This document shows, piece by piece, positions 15,269-18,381 of a stretch of 18,381 nt of DNA; position 1 is the first letter of the stretch; each line of letters begins with the position of its first letter. The stretch is taken from contig JAWXCM010000217.1 of NCBI GenBank assembly GCA_034408745.1, positions 1-18,381 of the forward strand, written 5' to 3'. This DNA comes from JAWXCM01 sp034408745. GTDB lineage: Bacteria; Acidobacteriota; Terriglobia; Bryobacterales; Bryobacteraceae. The notes under the pieces are model-generated. The model made no database searches. It saw only the letters and a list, made by a program, of their open reading frames with translations, and was not told the DNA's origin. Position numbers and translations under genes: made by a program.

Positions 15269-15779
15269 CTGTTCCGCATCGCCCAAACCCAAAAGCTGCG
15301 CATGTACATCAGCGTCCCCCAGAGCTGGGTCAGTTCCGTCCGACCCGGCCAGACCGCGAAGATCCGAGTCTCCAGCTTCCCCGGCCGTGAGTTCCCCGGC
15401 ACCGTGGCCCGCACCGCCAACCAACGCGCTCGACCCCACCAGTCGCACCCTGCTGGTGGAACTAACCGTCTCCCAACCTCGACGGCGCACTCATGCCAGG
15501 CATGTCCGCCCAGGTCGACCTAAGCCTAAGCGCCCCCCGCCGCGACGCGCCGTTAGTAATCCCCGCCGACGCCCTGGTAATCCGGGCCAACGGCTCCGAA
15601 GTGGCCATAGTCCGCCCCAACGGCACCCGTCCCACGTCCAAAAGATTCAGGTGGGCCGAGACTACGGAGACCGCCTCGAAGTCCTCGACGGCTTAACCGA
15701 GGGCGACAATGTAATTCAGAACCCCGGCGACGTAATCCGCGAAGGCATGAAGGTGCAGGCTGTCGCCGCCGGGCACTGA
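15269..15779 (+). pseudogene. Remnant of an efflux RND transporter periplasmic adaptor (HlyD/MFP family), three frameshifts
   Basis: The C-terminal half of a membrane-fusion protein can be followed through changing frames. LFRIAQTQKLRMYISVPQS and VRPGQTAKIRV (beta-barrel domain) come first. After a CAACCAAC tandem duplication (15418-15425, a net gain of 4 bases) follows NALDPTSRTLLVEL. Near 15467 the frame changes again to DGALMPGMSAQVDLSL, APLVIPADALVIRANGSEVA. Near 15635 it changes once more to HVQKIQVGRDYGDRLEVLDG and the ending LTEGDNVIQNPGDVIREGMKV, stopping at TGA 15777-15779. The N-terminal hairpin and lipoyl parts are missing. In an intact system this protein bridges an inner-membrane RND pump and an outer-membrane channel; no pump gene is present here. 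Confidence 0.8.
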
Positions 15780-15790
15780 CCAGCCTGCGG

Positions 15791-16165
15791 CTACCGCGCC
15801 TTCCGTTTCGCCCACAGGGACACGGCGGCACCCATCGGCCTCAGGGAGCCTTTACGTCGCCCAGCCACCAGCAGGCCCGCCATTCCAGTCAGCGTGAAGA
15901 CGGTCGACGCCGGTTCCGGTACCGCCGGAGCGTCGTCGCCGGAAACGGTGAGGTTGTCGACGCGGCCGCTGCCCGCTAACCGCCAGACTGCCGCCGTTCG
16001 CAGCCACGGTATCCGTCAGCGCCAGCCGTACACCCGACGTGCCGTTCGGCAGCGCAAACGAGTAGCCGAAGCCCGACTGAAAGCTCCCTGTTGTCCACGC
16101 GCCCTGCAAAACTGCATAGGAGCCGCTGGCCAGATCGGCGTACCCGATACCCAGGTCCGCAACGG
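15791..16165 (-). pseudogene. C-terminal remnant of a PEP-CTERM sorted protein, frameshifted
   Basis: On the minus strand the last part reads RVDNLTVSGDDAPAVPEPAS, then TVFTLTGMAGLLVAGRRK and a short basic tail ending at TAG (15793-15791). VPEPAS plus a hydrophobic helix plus Arg/Arg/Lys is the PEP-CTERM signal recognised by the exosortase system that anchors or sorts exopolysaccharide-associated surface proteins. Upstream, in a frame shifted by one base near 15980, the body continues as SVADLGIGYADLASGSY, GAWTTGSFQSGFGYSFALP and GVRLALTDTVAANGGSLAVSG, a beta-rich, Gly-rich region typical of these exported proteins. No start codon or signal peptide remains: the sequence merges into the propeller remnant near 16165. 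It converges with the adaptor remnant, 11 bp apart. Confidence 0.6.
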
Positions 16166-16620
16166 AGTGGCGGAAATGCTGCGGCTCGATGGAGCGGATA
16201 ACCTCAACCCGTCCATTTCCAGCGACGGGCGCTGGCTTTACTTCGCATCGAATGCGGCTGGCTTTTACCAGATCTGGCGGACCCCCACAGCCAACCCGTC
16301 CGCGGATCCCGAACTCGTCCTCCCAGCCCTCCAGATCAGTGCCGAGGCATTCGCGGAGGAATCCCCCGACGGATCGGAATTGTATTATTCAACCCCGTCC
16401 GGGATCGCCAAAACGTCATTGCCGGATCGTAAAGACGCGAAAATGGTCTACCAGGGATCCCCAGCCTGGTTCCGCCTTACCAGTGACGGCGTGCTGTTCC
16501 AGCTCCTGACAGCCGTACGCACCGAGAAAATTTAGTTCATCCCGTTTACCGGCGGCCCGCCCGTCGACTTCCTGGAGCCCGGCCGACACTGCGGATGGTC
16601 CGCCCTGACCTGAAGCAACA
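16166..16620 (+). pseudogene. Fragment of a PD40/WD40 propeller protein with internal stop
   Basis: The frame gives LDGADNLNPSISSDGRWLYF and ASNAAGFYQIWRTPTAN, EESPDGSELYYSTPSGIAK and WFRLTSDGVLF, repeated blades of the PD40 propeller common in acidobacterial winged-helix sensor or kinase proteins. A TAG at 16533-16535 interrupts it, but the same frame continues with a further blade, FIPFTGGPPVDFLEPGRHCG, before another stop near 16610. A neighbouring frame then gives LILCAVIADSGLEL, which looks like the next strand. N-terminal domains are missing. This is a second propeller remnant, distinct from the one at 5510-6037. Confidence 0.65.
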
Positions 16621-16836
16621 CCGAGGCCTTATCCTCTGTGCCGTGATCGCCGATTCCGGCCTCGAACTGCGAAATCGGGCCGGTATGGCAAGTATTTCGT
16701 CCCGCGACTCCCAACCGTAACGCAGCGGGCAGTCGTCCCGAGTGGCGACCAATGCCCCCCTGCGCCCGGGGTATCCGGCGTCCTCCCCGAGTTCCAGCGT
16801 CCACCTCCCATCCACGGGCAGGCCGGAGCCCAACCG

Positions 16837-17274
16837 TCAGGACGCAACCCGTTCGATCGCGTCCGGTTCGCCGCCAACCACGTGGTCGAGCGCAATATTC
16901 CGGTCAAAGGTGGCGAGGCGCCCGCCGTTGGCGACGGCGAGGCCGAGCAGGTAGATGTCGGTGAGGTGCTTCGGGCCTGTGCCGGCCAGTCGAAACCTGG
17001 TCTTATCGAGGACGCTGAGCGAATCGGGCCAAAAGACGTGACCGGCCACCCCGGTCAACTCCGCGAGAATTCCGCGCACGCGGTCTGTGGTCAGGCCGGG
17101 GAACGGGTACCCAGGCTTGCTCATGATGCGGACGCAACCATTCTGGGTGATGGGACACGTGGCCCAGCCAAAGCGCCGGTTACGCCGGAACCAGGCGTGC
17201 GCTGGTCCATGGAATTCGTGCGCGGGATCGATTAGTGCAATGAGGACGTTGACATCGAGAAGGGCTGGTTTCAT
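16837..17274 (-). CDS. VapC-like PIN-domain ribonuclease toxin
   Basis: A 145-residue PIN-domain protein, the usual toxin size. LLDVNVLIALID provides D7, HLTDIYLLGLA provides D106, and RLATFDRNI provides D124, the acidic residues that bind Mg/Mn for RNA cleavage. The second position, often Glu, reads Q44 in PITQNGCVRIMS; a TQNG variant occurs in this branch of PIN proteins, so it does not by itself mean inactivity. The ATG at 17274 is preceded by AGGCGG. It follows the antitoxin gene by 23 bp and should be co-expressed with it. VapC toxins typically cleave tRNA or rRNA when the labile antitoxin is lost; the target here is unknown. The gene appears intact among decayed neighbours. Confidence 0.88.
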   Translation of the reverse strand: MKPALLDVNVLIALIDPAHEFHGPAHAWFRRNRRFGWATCPITQNGCVRIMSKPGYPFPGLTTDRVRGILAELTGVAGHVFWPDSLSVLDKTRFRLAGTGPKHLTDIYLLGLAVANGGRLATFDRNIALDHVVGGEPDAIERVAS

Positions 17275-17297
17275 TCCGCCTGGGGACTCGCTGGTGC

Positions 17298-17528
17298 TTA
17301 CTCGTCTTCGTTCAGGAGCCGATTCACAAGATCCGCTGTAACGACAGGACCGTTCGGCCGGCGAGGCAGAATGGGGACGCCGTTGCGGTGTTCCAGTTCG
17401 AAGGGCTTTGGCTGCAGGGATTCGCGCAGAAGGGCGGAGACGACACTGCCCGCTGTGGTTTTGCGCTGTGCGGCGATTTGCTTGACGGTGAGAAGGAGTT
17501 CGTCGTCAATGTCCAGCGTGGTACGCAT
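17298..17528 (-). CDS. VapB-like antitoxin, ribbon-helix-helix type
   Basis: A 76-residue partner of the downstream PIN toxin. The N-terminus MRTTLDIDDELLLTVKQIA followed by KTTAGSVVSALLRESL is a ribbon-helix-helix DNA-binding fold, and the C-terminal part (GVPILPRRPNGPVVTADLV) would wrap the toxin. The start at 17528 is preferred because the RHH strand begins there; an in-frame ATG at 17546 would add six residues, and neither start has a good Shine-Dalgarno sequence. Such antitoxins usually repress their own operon. A small dyad GCATC-N8-GATGC (17543-17560) just upstream is a possible operator. Toxin and antitoxin are both complete. Confidence 0.82.
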   Translation of the reverse strand: MRTTLDIDDELLLTVKQIAAQRKTTAGSVVSALLRESLQPKPFELEHRNGVPILPRRPNGPVVTADLVNRLLNEDE

Positions 17529-17601
17529 GCCTTTATCATCGCGCATCTGATGTGTGATGCAAGTGGCCTCCTCCGTCCGTTGGCTGTCTCAGGACCTGCC
17601 C

Positions 17602-17685
17602 ATCCGGATACAGCGACCCTTCCACCACCTGAAGCGTGTCCTCCGACACCGGGCGGATCTTCTCGCACAACCCATACCCATGCAG
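17602..17685 (-). pseudogene. PadR-family HTH fragment (28 codons), duplicate of the PadR gene at 17833
   Basis: The minus strand reads LHGYGLCEKIRPVSEDTL and QVVEGSLYPD, the conserved core of the PadR winged helix. It has no start, no N-terminal helix and no wing beyond SLYP. At nucleotide level 17604-17685 matches 18009-18090 with six mismatches in 82 bases (about 93%), and the similarity ends abruptly on both sides. It is a leftover of a second PadR gene or the product of recombination between paralogues. Confidence 0.65.
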
Positions 17686-17728
17686 GTTGGGCGGAGGCTG
17701 CCAAAAGCATCGCAACGTCTGGCGACGA

Positions 17729-17751
17729 CAAACTCGGCATGGGCGAGTTTG
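17729..17751. repeat. Perfect 8-bp inverted repeat at a remnant junction
   Basis: CAAACTCG (17729-17736) and CGAGTTTG (17744-17751) with a 7-base loop. It lies exactly between the truncated permease start and the PadR fragment and is not followed by a T-run, so it may mark a rearrangement point and is less likely to be a terminator. Confidence 0.35.
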
Positions 17752-17752
17752 G

Positions 17753-17827
17753 GAACTGGAGCTCCGCGTCGATCTCGTCGATCCCCTTGTTACGAAACAC
17801 ATTCCGCCAGCGCAGATACCAGGCCAT
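17753..17827 (-). pseudogene. N-terminal fragment of an ADOP-type ABC transporter permease
   Basis: The ATG at 17827, 5 bp after the PadR stop, opens MAWYLRWRNVFRNKGIDEID and AELQF. This matches the start of Acidobacterial duplicated orphan permeases (W-R-N-x-F-R, then an acidic helix ending in ELxFH), MacB-like membrane proteins that normally exceed 800 residues. A PadR regulator directly in front is the usual arrangement for this family. After 25 codons the similarity stops at the inverted repeat near 17750, and the frame continues as unrelated sequence. A deletion has removed the permease. Confidence 0.5.
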
Positions 17828-17832
17828 ACGAC

Positions 17833-18180
17833 TTACGAATAACGAAGCACGCAAGTGACACCGCGAGTCAGTCGAGCCCACGTCTCGCGCTCATCCTCGA
17901 GCTGTTTCCGCCCGAGAGCCGTAATCGAATACTTCTTCGCGTTACGCCCCTTGGCCGTGACCTCCCACTGCGCCGAGATCCACCCATCCTGCTCCATCCT
18001 GTGCAGTGCCGGATACAGCGACCCTTCCTCCACCTGAACCGTGTCCTCCGACACCGATCGGATCTGCGCGCACAACCCATACCCATGCAGCGCCCCACGA
18101 GATTCGAGCGTCCGCGGCACCAGCAACGAATGCCGAGCCTGATCCGCAGCGGCCGCCAGCACCACCACCCCACGCCGCAC
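17833..18180 (-). CDS. PadR-family transcriptional regulator (N-terminus uncertain)
   Basis: A small winged-helix regulator of about 115 residues. LLVPRTLESRGALHGYGLC, then IRSVSEDTVQVEEGSLYPAL, HRMEQDGWISAQW and the wing plus C-terminal helix (GRNAKKYSITALGRKQLEDE, LRYS end) cover the PadR domain fully except its first helix. That helix is unusual here (GVVVLAAAADQARHS where homologues have a GTLDLLVL-like start). Start choice is weak: GTG at 18180 has AGGGAG upstream but at tight spacing, and the frame stays open to 18267. The odd start may mean an old frameshift, so loss of function is possible. In Acidobacteriota such genes sit in front of ADOP permeases and repress them; the permease here survives only as a 25-codon stub. 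Confidence 0.65.
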   Translation of the reverse strand: MRRGVVVLAAAADQARHSLLVPRTLESRGALHGYGLCAQIRSVSEDTVQVEEGSLYPALHRMEQDGWISAQWEVTAKGRNAKKYSITALGRKQLEDERETWARLTRGVTCVLRYS

Positions 18181-18229
18181 CAACTCCCTAAAATGCCCCG
18201 CACTCCAAACGCCAGGGTGATATCGTGAA

Positions 18230-18240
18230 CACTGACAGTG
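18230..18240. promoter_or_regulatory. Small dyad in the divergent PadR/restriction-gene intergenic region
   Basis: CACTG-A-CAGTG is a perfect 5-bp inverted repeat around a single base, located between the PadR gene and the oppositely oriented restriction gene. It could be an operator; at this length chance is also possible. Confidence 0.2.
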
Positions 18241-18287
18241 AAACTGCCAGGCCGTCTGGACAGGCATTTGCAGCCAATTAGACCCGA

Positions 18288-18381
18288 ATGAGCGACGAAT
18301 TCTTCAAACACCCCATCCTCAACAATCCCTGCGAGTACCCACGTCGCCATTGGGAGCTCGACGAAAGCGGCCAGCCCACCC
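18288..18381 (+). CDS. N-terminus of a putative helicase-type restriction endonuclease (truncated by window end)
   Basis: Thirty-one codons are visible from ATG at 18288: MSDEFFKHPILNNPCEYP then RRHWELDESGQPT. The pattern F-x-x-P-I-L-N-x-P-x-E-Y-P-x-R-H-W-E-L-D-x-x-G-Q-P-T is, from memory, the start of the large DEAD/DEAH helicase proteins annotated as BPTD_3080-family or type III restriction endonuclease (about 900-1000 residues). If so it is an anti-phage defence gene with a partner methyltransferase likely nearby outside the window. The ribosome binding site is poor. It is divergent from the PadR gene. Upstream, CACTG-A-CAGTG (18230-18240) is a small perfect dyad in the shared intergenic region. 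Confidence 0.55.
   Translation, partial: MSDEFFKHPILNNPCEYPRRHWELDESGQPT

Noticed and set aside
16546..16833. Minus-strand frame PVDGRWTLELGEDAGYPG and following residues as a gene fragment
   Set aside because: It looks protein-like in part, but I could not link it to any family and it has no start or clear boundary.
1..18381. CRISPR arrays, tRNA or rRNA genes, intact insertion sequences
   Set aside because: No regularly spaced repeats, cloverleaf-like sequence with tRNA consensus, or transposase motifs were seen on reading both strands.

Overview
The window looks like a chromosomal segment of an Acidobacteriota bacterium, most likely of the Solibacteres/Bryobacter type. This is inferred from family content and not from a marker gene: two Oar-like TonB-dependent receptors with an N-terminal carboxypeptidase-regulatory domain, remnants of PD40/WD40 kinase-type and sensor-type propeller proteins, a PadR regulator followed by the N-terminus of an ADOP-type permease, a PEP-CTERM tail, and generally high GC in third codon positions.

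Layout. (1) 1-328: the 3' end of an unrecognised gene on the + strand, converging on (2) 341-5040: a compact four-gene minus-strand operon of ROK regulator, DegT-family PLP aminotransferase and two Gfo/Idh/MocA dehydrogenases. The junctions are 11 bp, a 17-bp overlap and an ATGA overlap. A consensus-like sigma-70 promoter carries an AT-rich inverted repeat over its -10 box. The set suggests NAD-dependent oxidation and transamination of a sugar or cyclitol under control of a sugar-sensing repressor. (3) 5042-6526: a mostly non-coding stretch with a doubtful 59-codon ORF and the C-terminal remnant of a PD40 propeller protein. (4) 6484-13084: two large outer-membrane TonB-dependent receptors in tandem on the minus strand. 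The downstream one ends in a good directional terminator hairpin. The upstream one has its signal peptide in a different reading frame from its body. (5) 13260-15050, + strand: a 27-codon leader ORF coupled by ATGA to a sterol-desaturase/fatty-acid-hydroxylase gene, then a secreted DUF547 protein.

(6) 15051-17830 is a gene graveyard. It holds a frameshifted small membrane protein, a three-times frameshifted RND periplasmic adaptor tail, an antisense PEP-CTERM protein tail, a PD40 propeller fragment with an internal stop, a PadR HTH fragment and the first 25 codons of an ADOP permease. An apparently intact VapB/VapC-type toxin-antitoxin pair sits among these remnants. (7) 17833-18180 is a near-complete PadR gene on the minus strand. 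At the right edge (18288 onward, + strand) begins what reads as the N-terminus of a large helicase-type restriction endonuclease, so a defence locus may lie just outside the window.

No tRNA, rRNA, CRISPR array or intact insertion sequence was recognised. The most unusual items are the ROK/aminotransferase/dehydrogenase operon with its candidate operator, the leader ORF before the desaturase, the signal-peptide frameshift in one receptor, and the dense remnant mosaic ending at a defence gene.
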